This document shows, piece after piece, positions 36,715 through 45,000 of a stretch of DNA of 64,000 bases. The position numbers and the translations under genes were made by a program. The notes below the pieces were generated by a model. It searched no databases and was not told the DNA's origin. It saw nothing but the letters and a program-made list of their open reading frames with translations. The stretch's first letter is position 1, and every line of letters begins with the position of its first letter. The DNA is taken from the NCBI GenBank assembly GCA_035249175.1, contig DATFGT010000051.1, forward strand, positions 1 through 64,000, read 5' to 3'. Source of the DNA: 66-474 sp035249175. GTDB taxonomy: Bacteria > Pseudomonadota > Gammaproteobacteria > Xanthomonadales > Rhodanobacteraceae.

Positions 36715-37730
36715 GCCGATATCTCCGATTGCGAAACAAGTGTCGCCATCACCGCCTTCTGCACGTGCAGGCGGTTTTCCGCTTCGTCGATCGCGATGCA
36801 GTAGGGCGCGTCCATCACGCCATCGGTAGCCTTGACGTTGCGGCGCAGCGGCAGGCAGTGGCTGAAAACCGCGTGGTTGGTCAGCGCCATTTTGGCCTCG
36901 TCGACGATGAAGTGCTTGTGCGCATCCCGGATCGGCTTTTCTTTCTCCCAACGGCCGAAGAACGGCAGCGCGCCCCAGCTTTTCGCGTACACCGCGTCGG
37001 CGCCACGATAGGCGTCCTCGATGTCGTGCGTCACCCGCAGCGAACCACCATGCTCGCGTGCATTCGCATCACCGAACTCCATGTAACGTTCATCCAGCAC
37101 GTAATCCGGCGTCGGGCACAGCAGCGTCACGTCCATGCCCATCTTCGTGGCGATCAACAATGCAGAGTTCGCAACCGCGGTATTGAGCGGCATGGGGTGA
37201 TACGTCCAGGTCAGCACGTACTTTTTGCCGCGCAGCTCGCCCAGGTGTTCTTTCAGCGCCAGTGCATGCGCGAGTTCCTGGCAGGGGTGCGTGATGGTTT
37301 CCATGTTGATCACCGGCACCGTGGCGTATTTCCCAAATGCCCTGATCACGCGATCCTCGCGATCGACGGTCCAGTCCTTGAACTTCGGAAACGCCCGCAC
37401 CGCGATCAGGTCCACGTAGCGCGACAGCACCCGCGCAACTTCTGCGACATGTTCCTCGGCCTCGCCGTCCATCACAGCGCCCATGTCGAACTCGATCGGC
37501 CACGCGTCCTTGCCGGGCAACAGCACCACCGCGTGGCCACCCAATTGGAACGCACCCAACTCGAAGCTGGTGCGGGTGCGCATCGACGGATTGAAGAACA
37601 ACAACGCAACGGACTTTCCCGCCAGCTGCGTGCCGGCCGGCGAGCGCTTGAATGCAGCCGCCTGTTCCAGCAATGCGTCGACCTCGGCCCGGCTCCAGTC
37701 CTGGGTGGTGATGAAATGGCGAATGGTCAC
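36711..37730 (-). CDS. argF': N-acetylornithine carbamoyltransferase (AOTCase)
   Basis: 339 residues, the size of Xanthomonas AOTCase. Transfers carbamoyl from carbamoyl phosphate to N-acetylornithine to make N-acetylcitrulline. NPSMRTRTSFELGAFQLGG is the carbamoyl-phosphate loop, and TITHPCQELAHAL follows. The diagnostic C-terminal HCLPLRRNVKATDGVMD and the WPIEF region separate it from ornithine carbamoyltransferase, which has HCLPA and no KATD segment. It is the first gene of the arginine operon. Start: GTG at 37730 (VTIRHFITTQDW), matching family N-termini; a GTG at 37808 would lie inside the terminator-like hairpin. Confidence 0.93.
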   Translation of the reverse strand: MTIRHFITTQDWSRAEVDALLEQAAAFKRSPAGTQLAGKSVALLFFNPSMRTRTSFELGAFQLGGHAVVLLPGKDAWPIEFDMGAVMDGEAEEHVAEVARVLSRYVDLIAVRAFPKFKDWTVDREDRVIRAFGKYATVPVINMETITHPCQELAHALALKEHLGELRGKKYVLTWTYHPMPLNTAVANSALLIATKMGMDVTLLCPTPDYVLDERYMEFGDANAREHGGSLRVTHDIEDAYRGADAVYAKSWGALPFFGRWEKEKPIRDAHKHFIVDEAKMALTNHAVFSHCLPLRRNVKATDGVMDAPYCIAIDEAENRLHVQKAVMATLVSQSEISA

Positions 37731-37795
37731 GAGTGATCCAATGCTCTCTTGTGGAAACTGGCTTGTGCACGCATGGATGCGTGCTGAAATAAAGC

Positions 37796-37823
37796 AAAAA
37801 CCCGGCACAAGGGCCGGGTTTTT
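37796..37823 (-). terminator. Intrinsic-terminator-like hairpin in the arginine operon leader
   Basis: AAAAACCCGGC paired with GCCGGGTTTTT, 6-base loop; an 11-base stem followed on the minus strand by GCTTTATTT. It lies 66 bases before the argF' start, in the operon's own direction. It could terminate readthrough from upstream or act as an attenuator. A further palindrome, GCACGCAT-GG-ATGCGTGC, lies at 37767-37784 between it and the gene. Confidence 0.65.
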
Positions 37824-37856
37824 GTCGTTCGGTACTGCACAAACGCGCGCGACTGC

Positions 37857-37964
37857 CTACCCGGCCGTATGAGGATGCTCCGGTCGGCGCGCGCGCGAAG
37901 TCATCCCCGCGGCCGCGCGGGCGCTGGTGAGGATGACTGCACGGGTGGAAAAGGATGTCGTCAT
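37857..37964 (-). CDS. Short leader ORF upstream of the arginine operon (candidate)
   Basis: A 35-codon frame from ATG at 37964 to TAG at 37857, ending 34 bases before the terminator-like hairpin. It contains five Arg residues, three of them in SRARRPEH near the end, and a strong internal inverted repeat (GTCATCC/GGATGAC). It could be an arginine-sensing leader peptide, but the Shine-Dalgarno is weak and GC-rich DNA yields such frames by chance. Confidence 0.3.
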   Translation of the reverse strand: MTTSFSTRAVILTSARAAAGMTSRARRPEHPHTAG

Positions 37965-38161
37965 ATCAACGTCGAACAGCAAGCGGCGAATGCTCGCACA
38001 CTCGTCGCCCGAGCGCAATGGCCGGCGGCTCGCCGGACCCCGGCACTGGAGGCCCGAAGAACCGTCGCGACCAAATCCGCAAGGACTGCCGATTTGACCG
38101 CCGAAGGTGATCCGAAGGGCGAGCCACATGGATGTGGCGAGTGGCGCCCAGTTTGGCGTTC
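37965..38161. other. Upstream leader region with no recognised gene
   Basis: Together with the leader ORF and hairpin, the whole gap between the glycine-zipper gene and argF' is 431 bases. The remaining part has a short GCCACAT/ATGTGGC hairpin near 38125-38140. The arginine promoter is expected in this region but is not placed. Confidence 0.3.
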
Positions 38162-38701
38162 CTACTCCGCGGGCGCGACCGTCACCCTGACCCGCAAGCG
38201 TTCGCCCGGATCGTAAGGCAGTCGCGACAGATATACCTCGCCGCGAAAACGGTATTCCACGTCGTAGGCCACGATCTGTTGCGGCGGTGCGTAACTGTCG
38301 ACGGGGCGGCAGACCGTCTGCTGGGTGGTGTAGGTCTGGTCGTGCGCGGCGGACACACGGTTGCCGATCGCACCACCGGCCACCGCGCCCGCGACAGTCG
38401 CGGCCTTGCGCCCATCACCCTTGCCCACCGTGCTGCCGAGCACGCCGCCCACGATCGCGCCCAGCACGGTGCCGCCCGTGTGGTTGTTGTCCTGGCGGGT
38501 CACCGTCTGCGGATAGCATTCTTGCGGCGGGGGCTGCGCCACCGCGGCATACACCGGATCGACGCGCAGCACCTCGGCCCAGCCGTAGTGGATGTTCGCC
38601 GCCTGCCCGGATGGCGGTGGTGGTGGTGGTGGCGGATAGTTTTGCGCATTCGCGGCGGCCGCAACGGCCAGCAACAGCGAAGCGATCAAGATTTTCGACA
38701 T
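38162..38701 (-). CDS. Glycine-zipper 2TM domain protein (exported)
   Basis: 179 residues with a signal peptide (cleavage near AAAANAQN). After a Pro8 stretch and a middle region, the glycine-zipper segment TGGTVLGAIVGGVLGSTVG and VAGAVAGGAIGNRV resembles the 17-kDa surface antigen / 2TM family of outer-membrane-associated proteins. Cys residues flank this segment. The function is unknown, probably an envelope protein. It is transcribed on its own from a short upstream region shared with cysS. Confidence 0.8.
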   Translation of the reverse strand: MSKILIASLLLAVAAAANAQNYPPPPPPPPSGQAANIHYGWAEVLRVDPVYAAVAQPPPQECYPQTVTRQDNNHTGGTVLGAIVGGVLGSTVGKGDGRKAATVAGAVAGGAIGNRVSAAHDQTYTTQQTVCRPVDSYAPPQQIVAYDVEYRFRGEVYLSRLPYDPGERLRVRVTVAPAE

Positions 38702-38851
38702 GGCGGGCTCCGGCTCGTCTACATGGCCCCGTCGGGCATCACGAGTTGTTCACATTGAACCACCCGCATGCTGAATCGACGCTCAAGCAGATGGCGCAAC
38801 CTGATAAAATCGCTTGATTATTTGCCGCTGAACGCGATTCCTGCCGAGCCC

Positions 38852-40312
38852 ATGGCGCTACGCCTCTATAACTCGCTGACCCGCCGTGTCGAATCGTTCG
38901 CGCCCGCCGATCCAAAGCGCGTGACGATGTACCTGTGCGGTCCGACCGTCTACAGCTACGTGCATATCGGCAACGCGCGTGGGCCAGTGGTGTTCGATGT
39001 GCTGGCGCGACTGTTGCGCCGGGAATATCCGGAGCTGGTGTACGCTCGCAACATTACCGACGTGGACGACAAGATCAATGCAGCGGCACAGGAAGCGGGC
39101 GTGCCGATCGCGAGCGTCGCCGAAAAATATGCCGCGGTGTATCGCGAGGACATGGCGAAGCTCGGCGTGGCGCCGCCCGACGTGGAACCGCTGGCCACCC
39201 AGCACATCGCAGCCATCGTCGAGATGTGCGAGAGCCTGATCACTTCCGGCCATGCCTATGCCGCCGATGGCCACGTGTTGTTCGACGTGGCGAAGTTCGC
39301 GGATTACGGCAAGCTCTCGGGGCGTTCCACCGATGAGCTGATCGCCGGCGCGCGCATCGAAGTCGCGCCTTACAAGAAGAACCCTGCCGATTTCGTGTTG
39401 TGGAAACCTTCCACGCCCGACCTGCCCGGCTGGGACAGCCCGTGGGGGCGTGGCCGTCCGGGCTGGCACATCGAATGCTCGGCGATGGCGGCCGCACATT
39501 TGGGCGACGTGATCGACATCCACGCCGGCGGCGTGGACCTGGTGTTTCCGCACCATGAAAACGAGATCGCGCAGTCGCGCTGCGCGCACGGCACGCAAAC
39601 CTTCGCGCGCTTCTGGCTGCACAACGGCATGCTCACTTTCGGCGGCGCCAAGATGAGCAAGTCCGTGGGCAATGTGAAGCAGTTGCATGCGCTGCTGCAG
39701 CAATACCCGCCGGAAGCACTGCGCTATGCTCTGCTCTCCGCGCACTATCGGCAACCACTGGATTGGTCGGAAGCCCTGATCGAGCAAAGCATCGCGACGC
39801 TGGATCGGTTGTACGGCACGTTGCGGGACCTTGCACAGTTTGATTCGAAACCAGGTATTGCATCTGCTGACTTTGAAAGTGCCCTCGAAGACGACCTAAA
39901 CACACCAGTTGCCTTAGCCGCACTCAACAATTTGGCCAAATCTGCGCGCCAAGCGCTTGCAGCAGCGGATCCAGCAAACAAATCTGTCTGCGCACATTTG
40001 GCAAACATGAAATCAGCACTGCTGGGTTGCGGTGCGATGATTGGCTTATTGCAGCAGGACCCCGAATCTTGGTTCAAACGCTCTGTCGTAGTGCACTTAG
40101 AACCCGAAGCCGTTCATTTCAGCGGTGCTGCACTAAAAGTTGTGACTCAGCCGAGCAGCGAATTTATAGATGCCCTCATCGCTAAACGATCAGAAGCCCG
40201 CGCTGCACGGGATTTCAAGCGGGCCGATGCCATCCGCGATGAACTCGCCGCGATGGGGATCGCGATCGAAGACGGCCCCCAAGGCACGCGCTGGAAAGTG
40301 GCGGAACGCTGA
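38852..40312 (+). CDS. cysS: Cysteinyl-tRNA synthetase
   Basis: 486 residues, somewhat longer than E. coli CysS (461). Class I synthetase attaching Cys to tRNA-Cys. CGPTVYSYVHIGNARG contains the HIGH-like signature, GGAKMSKSVGN the KMSKS loop. Zinc ligands are the Cys near 30, Cys in HIECSAMA, and His-His in HHENE. Base composition changes inside the gene: about 39838-40190 (DALR anticodon-side domain) has clearly lower GC and unusual codons such as CTA and TTA, then returns to normal. Start: ATG at 38852 (MALRLYNSL); a longer open frame upstream is not conserved-looking. A TAAAAT hexamer near 38805 may be its -10. Confidence 0.95.
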   Translation: MALRLYNSLTRRVESFAPADPKRVTMYLCGPTVYSYVHIGNARGPVVFDVLARLLRREYPELVYARNITDVDDKINAAAQEAGVPIASVAEKYAAVYREDMAKLGVAPPDVEPLATQHIAAIVEMCESLITSGHAYAADGHVLFDVAKFADYGKLSGRSTDELIAGARIEVAPYKKNPADFVLWKPSTPDLPGWDSPWGRGRPGWHIECSAMAAAHLGDVIDIHAGGVDLVFPHHENEIAQSRCAHGTQTFARFWLHNGMLTFGGAKMSKSVGNVKQLHALLQQYPPEALRYALLSAHYRQPLDWSEALIEQSIATLDRLYGTLRDLAQFDSKPGIASADFESALEDDLNTPVALAALNNLAKSARQALAAADPANKSVCAHLANMKSALLGCGAMIGLLQQDPESWFKRSVVVHLEPEAVHFSGAALKVVTQPSSEFIDALIAKRSEARAARDFKRADAIRDELAAMGIAIEDGPQGTRWKVAER

Positions 40313-40344
40313 ACCACCGTTCGACGCGCACGGCCGCGCCGCGC

Positions 40345-40350
40345 GATAAT
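40345..40350 (+). promoter_or_regulatory. -10-like element of a probable leaderless sufE promoter
   Basis: GATAAT, ending 6 nt before the ATG at 40357. No Shine-Dalgarno is seen. The cysS stop is only 44 bases upstream, so readthrough from cysS is also possible. Confidence 0.5.
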
Positions 40351-40356
40351 CAATCC

Positions 40357-40794
40357 ATGAACGACCTCGCCGTCAACACCGCAATCGATGCCCAGCAGCA
40401 AATCATCGAGGAATTCGATTTCTTCGACGACTGGACCGGTCGTTACCAGTACCTGATCGACTTGGGCCGCAAGTTGCCGCCTCTGTCACCCGAACAAATG
40501 ACCGACGCCAACAAGGTCGATGGTTGCCAATCGCAGGTGTGGATCATCGTGTCGGGCGACACAAGTCGTCTGGACCTGCGCGCAGCCAGCGATTCCGCCA
40601 TCGTGTCCGGGCTGATCGCGCTGTTGCTGCGCGTTTACTCCGGACGCAGCGCACGCGAAATCCTCGACACCGATCCGGCCTTCATCAACGCGATCGGTTT
40701 GGGCAAACACCTTTCGCCCACGCGTTCAAATGGCCTCGCCGCGATGGTGAAGACCATCAAGGCGCACGCCGAGCGCGCGTTGGCGCAGGAATGA
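40357..40794 (+). CDS. sufE: SufE-like sulfur acceptor protein
   Basis: 145 residues. Accepts persulfide sulfur from the cysteine desulfurase SufS and passes it to the SufBCD iron-sulfur scaffold. VDGCQSQVWI holds the acceptor Cys (VxGCQS motif). The fold and length fit SufE (138 in E. coli). The rest of a suf operon is absent here, so this may be the stand-alone type (CsdE-like). A cysS gene is its upstream neighbour. Confidence 0.9.
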   Translation: MNDLAVNTAIDAQQQIIEEFDFFDDWTGRYQYLIDLGRKLPPLSPEQMTDANKVDGCQSQVWIIVSGDTSRLDLRAASDSAIVSGLIALLLRVYSGRSAREILDTDPAFINAIGLGKHLSPTRSNGLAAMVKTIKAHAERALAQE

Positions 40795-40802
40795 TTGGGC
40801 TG

Positions 40803-40985
40803 CAAACCGCGTAGGTCAGGAGTAGCGCAGCGACAAATTCTTCTGGAAAGAATTTGGACCGCCGCAGGCGGGCTCCGAACGGAAGCGAGGAGTGAGCATC
40901 ATGGATGATGCGAACAATCCGCCGATTTGATCGCCAAAGCCGGGCTGCCACCCGCCCTGCGAAAGCAGTCCGCAGGCAACCGCGG
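40803..40985. repeat. Repetitive intergenic stretch between sufE and clpX
   Basis: Begins GTAGGTCAGGAGTAGCGCAG, shared almost exactly with the repeat at 56803-56822. Inner palindromes include AAATTCTT/AAGAATTT and CCGCCGCAGGCGG-like arms. In relatives lon follows clpX at this place; no lon is present. Confidence 0.5.
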
Positions 40986-42284
40986 TCAGGCGGCGTCGCC
41001 CTCACCCGCACCCGCTACGCGTTGCTGCTGCAGGTTGCCGCGGTAAATCAGGTAGGGTTCGGCCTGACCGTTGATCACGGCCTCGTCCACCACGACCTTG
41101 CTGACGTGTTCCAGCGAAGGCAGCTCGTACATCGTGTCGAGCAGCACGCTCTCCAGGATCGTACGCAGCCCGCGCGCGCCGGTCTTGCGCTTGATCGCGC
41201 GTTTGGCGATCGCGTTCAGCGCATCCGGGCGGAATTCGATCTCGACGTTCTCCATGTCGAACATCTTCTTGAACTGCTTGGTGATCGCGTTCCTGGGCTC
41301 GGTGAGGATCTTCACCAGCGCGTCTTCGTCCAGCTCGTCCAGGGTGGCGACCACCGGCAGGCGCCCGACGAATTCCGGAATAAGGCCGTACTTGACCAGG
41401 TCTTCCGGCTCGACGTTGGCCAGCAGCGCACCGACGTTCTGCTTGCGCTGCTTGCTGCGGATTTCGGCCGAGAAGCCAATGCCGGTGGTTTCCGAGCGCT
41501 GCTGGATGACCTTGTCGAGACCCGAAAACGCGCCGCCGCAAATGAACAGGATGTTGCGAGTGTCCACCTGCAGGAACTCCTGCTGCGGATGCTTGCGCCC
41601 GCCCTGCGGTGGCACCGAGGCCACCGTGCCTTCGATGAGTTTCAGCAGCGCCTGCTGCACGCCCTCGCCCGACACGTCGCGGGTGATCGACGGGTTTTCG
41701 CTCTTGCGCGAAATCTTGTCGATCTCGTCGATGTAGACGATGCCGGTCTGCGCCTTCTCGACGTCGTAGTCGCACTTCTGCAACAGCTTCTGGATGATGT
41801 TCTCGACGTCCTCGCCGACATAACCCGCCTCGGTGAGCGTGGTCGCATCCGCGATGGTGAACGGCACGTTCAAGAGGCGCGCCAGCGTTTCGGCCAGGAG
41901 TGTCTTGCCGCAGCCGGTCGGGCCGATCAGCAGGATGTTCGACTTGGCAAGCTCGATGTCGTCCTTCTTGGCGCGAGACTCCATCCGCTTGTAGTGGTTG
42001 TATACCGCGACGGCCAGCGCCTTCTTGGCGCGGGTCTGCCCGATCACGTACTGGTCGAGCGTGTCCATGATTTCGCGCGGCTTGGGCAACTGGGTGCGGC
42101 CGGATGCGGCCTTCTCTTCCAGCTCTTCGCGGATAATGTCGTTGCAAAGCTCGACGCATTCATCGCAAATGAACACGCTGGGGCCCGCGATCAGCTTGCG
42201 GACCTCGTGCTGGCTTTTGCCGCAGAACGAGCAGTAAAGGATCTTGCCGCCTTCGTTGCCGCGGCCAGGCCGGTCCTCGCTCAT
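40986..42284 (-). CDS. clpX: ATP-dependent protease ATPase subunit ClpX
   Basis: 432 residues. AAA+ unfoldase that feeds substrates to ClpP. The N-terminal zinc domain has CSFCGKSQHEV and CDECVELC (four Cys). Walker A is GPTGCGKT, Walker B IVYIDEIDKI, and the ClpP-contacting IGF loop and sensor motifs follow, including RRTGARGLR-like. It is 152 bases downstream of clpP on the same strand. The promoter could be shared with clpP or in this gap. Confidence 0.97.
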   Translation of the reverse strand: MSEDRPGRGNEGGKILYCSFCGKSQHEVRKLIAGPSVFICDECVELCNDIIREELEEKAASGRTQLPKPREIMDTLDQYVIGQTRAKKALAVAVYNHYKRMESRAKKDDIELAKSNILLIGPTGCGKTLLAETLARLLNVPFTIADATTLTEAGYVGEDVENIIQKLLQKCDYDVEKAQTGIVYIDEIDKISRKSENPSITRDVSGEGVQQALLKLIEGTVASVPPQGGRKHPQQEFLQVDTRNILFICGGAFSGLDKVIQQRSETTGIGFSAEIRSKQRKQNVGALLANVEPEDLVKYGLIPEFVGRLPVVATLDELDEDALVKILTEPRNAITKQFKKMFDMENVEIEFRPDALNAIAKRAIKRKTGARGLRTILESVLLDTMYELPSLEHVSKVVVDEAVINGQAEPYLIYRGNLQQQRVAGAGEGDAA

Positions 42285-42436
42285 TTCGTGCTCCGTCGAT
42301 CAGTCTTGCGATGCGTCATGGGTGATTGCCCGGTTTCGGCTGCAGCATAACACAGCCGAACCGCGGGTCCGGCTCGGCAATGCACTCAGAAACCCACAAA
42401 AAAGGGGTGAAAAATCGCGAAGTTGCGACCGATGTC

Positions 42437-43063
42437 TCAGGCCGACTTCACCGACTCGTCAGGACGGCGTTCGAACATCGCGTCGATCAGGCCGTAATCC
42501 TTCGCTTCGGTAGCGCTCATGAAACGGTCGCGCTCCATGTCGCGGGCGATTTCCTCGACCGTCTTGCCGGTGTGCTGGGCGTAGATCTCGTTGAGCCGTC
42601 CACGGAGGTACAGGATTTCGCGGGCATGGATTTCGATGTCGGTGGCCTGGCCTTGGGCGCCGCCTGACGGCTGGTGGATCATGATCCGCGAATTCGGCAG
42701 CGCGAAGCGCTTGCCCTTGGTCCCGGCCATCAGCAACAACGACGCTGCGCTGGACGCTTGCCCGACGCACATGGTGCTGATGTCGGGCTTGACGAACTGC
42801 ATGGTGTCGTAGATGGCCAAACCGGCCGACACCACCCCACCCGGGCTGTTGATGTAGAACTGGATGTCCTTTTCCGGGTTTTCCGATTCCAGGAACAGCA
42901 TCTGGGCGACGACCAGATTGGCGACGTTGTCGTCAATCGGACCGACCAGAAAGATGATGCGTTCCTTCAGCAGCCGCGAGTAGATGTCGAACGAACGCTC
43001 ACCGCGCGCGGTCTGCTCGACCACGATGGGGACCAGATTCAGGGCCTTGGTCTGCTGCTGCAT
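42437..43063 (-). CDS. clpP: ATP-dependent Clp protease proteolytic subunit ClpP
   Basis: 208 residues. Serine protease forming a tetradecamer. The catalytic Ser is in GQASSAASLL, the His in MIHQPSGG, and the Asp in the DMERDRFMS region. INSPGGVV is the oxyanion motif. Its start is ATG at 43063 (MQQQTKALNLVPIV), 27 bases after the trigger factor stop. Partner ATPase ClpX is next. Confidence 0.97.
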   Translation of the reverse strand: MQQQTKALNLVPIVVEQTARGERSFDIYSRLLKERIIFLVGPIDDNVANLVVAQMLFLESENPEKDIQFYINSPGGVVSAGLAIYDTMQFVKPDISTMCVGQASSAASLLLMAGTKGKRFALPNSRIMIHQPSGGAQGQATDIEIHAREILYLRGRLNEIYAQHTGKTVEEIARDMERDRFMSATEAKDYGLIDAMFERRPDESVKSA

Positions 43064-43089
43064 GGAATTCTCCGGTGGGCGGGTGCGGC

Positions 43090-44397
43090 TCACCCCGCGG
43101 TGTTCTGCGGGTGCATCACCTCGTCGAAGCTCAGGTTCACTTCAGTGGTGTCCGCATGGTCGGCCACCCATTCGGAAACCTGGTCCTCGAGGACGGCGGT
43201 GCGAACGTTCTCCATCATCTGGGGGTTGCCCCGGTACAGTTCAATGACCTGCTCGGGTTCTTCGTAGGTGGACGCAATCTTGGCAATCCGTTCGGTGACC
43301 TTGCGATTGTCCACGCGCAGATTGTTGCTCTGCGCGATCTGGCGCAGCAGCAAGCCGGCGATCACGCGCTGGTGCGCGATCGGCTGGGCGGCTTCCAGCG
43401 CCGCCGGCGGCAGCGCCTGTTCACCGGAAAGGTTGGGCATGGCCGCACGCACCAGCGATTCGGCCTCGGCCCGTTCCAGCACCTTGGGAACTTCCACGTC
43501 GGCATACGTGGCGGCCAGTTTGGCACCGACTTCGTTGCGCAACCGCGCGCGCAAGGCGTTGTCCAGTTCGCGTTCCAGATTGGCGCGGACTTCCTTGCGG
43601 AAGGTTTCCACGGCGCCGTCGGCAATCCCGAAGTTGCGGATGAAAGACTCGTCAACCGCCGGGGTTTTCGGTTCCTGTACTTCGCCAACTTTCAGCTCCA
43701 CGCGCGCCTGTTTGACGGCGAGCTGCGGAATCGGAAAGGTCGGCGGGAATTCGGCGTCAAACGACAACTCTTCGCCCGCCTTGCGTCCGCGGAGGGCGCC
43801 GTCGAAAGCCGCCAGCGCGGTATTGCCGCCCAGCACCGTGGCAGCACGTTCGCGCCCCTCGGCCGGGTGCCGGAAATCGTCCGACTGCGCGGCGTAATCC
43901 ACGATGACCATGTCGCCGTCGGTGGCGGCGCGATCAGCCTTTTCGAATACCCGACGCTGCACGCGCAAGGTCTCGATCATCTTGTCGACGTCGTCCTCAC
44001 CCACGTCGGCCTTCGGGCGATCGATCTTCAGGATCGCGACTTCGACCGTCGGCAGCTCGGGCATCACCTCGAACGTCGCGGTGTAGGCGATTTCACCGTC
44101 CTGCGGCTTGCCGTCGGTGTCGATGCTGGGGTTCGCAACCGGCTGCAGGTTCTGCTGCTGCACGGCTTCGCGGAAGGTGCTGCCGATCAGGTCGGAAAGC
44201 GCCTCGCCGCGGACCTGCTCGCCGAAACGCTGCTCGATGACCTTGGTCGGCACCTTGCCAGGCCGGAAACCCTTCAGCCGCACGTTGCGACCCAGTTCGC
44301 TGATGCGCTGACGCACCTTCGACTCGAACTGTTCGGCAGGAAACTTGACCGTCAGCTTGCGCTCGAGCTTGCCGACGTTTTCCAGGGACACTTGCAT
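43090..44397 (-). CDS. tig: Trigger factor
   Basis: 435 residues. Ribosome-bound chaperone and peptidyl-prolyl isomerase. The N-terminal ribosome-binding motif appears as GFRPGKVPTKVIEQRFG, followed by the FKBP-type domain (VDYAAQSDDF...GGNTALAAFDGAL) and a C-terminal helical arm. It is the first gene of tig-clpP-clpX, with tRNA-Leu 84 bases upstream. Start: ATG at 44397 (MQVSLENVGKLERKL); a longer frame upstream is just the tRNA read as protein. Confidence 0.96.
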   Translation of the reverse strand: MQVSLENVGKLERKLTVKFPAEQFESKVRQRISELGRNVRLKGFRPGKVPTKVIEQRFGEQVRGEALSDLIGSTFREAVQQQNLQPVANPSIDTDGKPQDGEIAYTATFEVMPELPTVEVAILKIDRPKADVGEDDVDKMIETLRVQRRVFEKADRAATDGDMVIVDYAAQSDDFRHPAEGRERAATVLGGNTALAAFDGALRGRKAGEELSFDAEFPPTFPIPQLAVKQARVELKVGEVQEPKTPAVDESFIRNFGIADGAVETFRKEVRANLERELDNALRARLRNEVGAKLAATYADVEVPKVLERAEAESLVRAAMPNLSGEQALPPAALEAAQPIAHQRVIAGLLLRQIAQSNNLRVDNRKVTERIAKIASTYEEPEQVIELYRGNPQMMENVRTAVLEDQVSEWVADHADTTEVNLSFDEVMHPQNTAG

Positions 44398-44480
44398 TGC
44401 AGCTCCTGATGGTGGGCCTCTGTCAACAGGCCCTGTTGCGTGTTCGTGCCGATTGCGCCGTCCCTGGTCGAAGCGCTCCG

Positions 44481-44565
44481 TGGTGCGAAAGGCGGGACTC
44501 GAACCCGCACGGGTTGCCCCACTGGAACCTAAATCCAGCGCGTCTGCCAGTTCCGCCACTTTCGC
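44481..44565 (-). tRNA. tRNA-Leu (anticodon UAG)
   Basis: 85 nt with the encoded CCA. Acceptor GCGAAAG pairs with CTTTCGC. The anticodon arm is CTGGA-TTTAGGT-TCCAG with anticodon TAG. A long variable arm as in leucine tRNAs (GGGGCAACCC) and the TTCGAGTCC T-loop are present. Confidence 0.97.
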
Positions 44566-44661
44566 CCGGTTTCATGAAAAATGATATCGCCGGCAGCGCG
44601 ATTATCACTTCCCCGTCCCGCCTGCGGGAGAGGACAAGGGGAGCACTCTTGCGAGAGAAAA

Positions 44662-44737
44662 TGGTGGGCCGTGTAGGACTCGAACCTACGACCAAGAGAT
44701 TAAGAGTCTCCTGCTCTACCAACTGAGCTAACGGCCC
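44662..44737 (-). tRNA. tRNA-Lys (anticodon CUU)
   Basis: 76 nt with CCA. Acceptor GGGCCGT/ACGGCCC. Anticodon loop CTCTTAA gives anticodon CTT. The D arm TAGCTCAGTTGGTAGAGC and T arm GTAGGTTCGAGTCCTAC are canonical. Confidence 0.97.
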
Positions 44738-44760
44738 GCAAACTTGGCATTGTACAAAAA

Positions 44761-44838
44761 TGGGGTGGATGATGGGACTCGAACCCACGACAACCGGAAT
44801 CACAATCCGGGACTCTAACCAGCTGAGCTACATCCACC
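44761..44838 (-). tRNA. tRNA-His (anticodon GUG)
   Basis: 77 nt plus the G at -1 typical of tRNA-His (position 44838). Acceptor GTGGATG/CATCCAC, discriminator C and encoded CCA. Anticodon arm CCGGA-TTGTGAT-TCCGG gives anticodon GTG. Confidence 0.97.
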
Positions 44839-44910
44839 ACTGAAAGCTTTTCGGCCAACCATCCATGGTGCGCCCGCCAGTCGGCATCCTGCCTCCTCCT
44901 CACACGTCGC

Positions 44911-44933
44911 GCGACAGTCCACTGGACTGTCGC
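44911..44933. repeat. GCGACAGTCC hairpin upstream of tRNA-His
   Basis: GCGACAGTCC-ACT-GGACTGTCGC, a 10-base perfect stem, lies between tRNA-His and a fragment that duplicates its 5' end. It could be a transcription or processing element. Its role is unknown. Confidence 0.4.
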
Positions 44934-44947
44934 AAGCGCTCCGCGTT

Positions 44948-45000
44948 CGACCAGCTGAACGACATCCACCACTGAAAATTTCAAGCAACCATCCTTGGTG
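44948..45000 (-). pseudogene. Fragment duplicating the 5' end of tRNA-His
   Basis: The 27 bases at 44951-44977 repeat 44819-44845 (D arm, acceptor strand and upstream flank of tRNA-His) with a few changes. The following CAACCAT-CC-TGGTGC stretch repeats that near 44855-44871. The anticodon arm and 3' half are absent. It is a remnant of a partial tandem duplication. Confidence 0.65.

Noticed and set aside
44397..44803. Open frames across the tRNA genes with residues such as MAELADALDLGSSG
   Set aside because: These are tRNA sequences read as protein, a known artefact. The tRNA structures are complete.
44819..44977. tRNA-His with direct repeat as an integration (att) site
   Set aside because: The repeat covers the 5' end of the tRNA, while integrases normally use the 3' end. 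No integrase gene lies in between; the spacing is only 132 bases.
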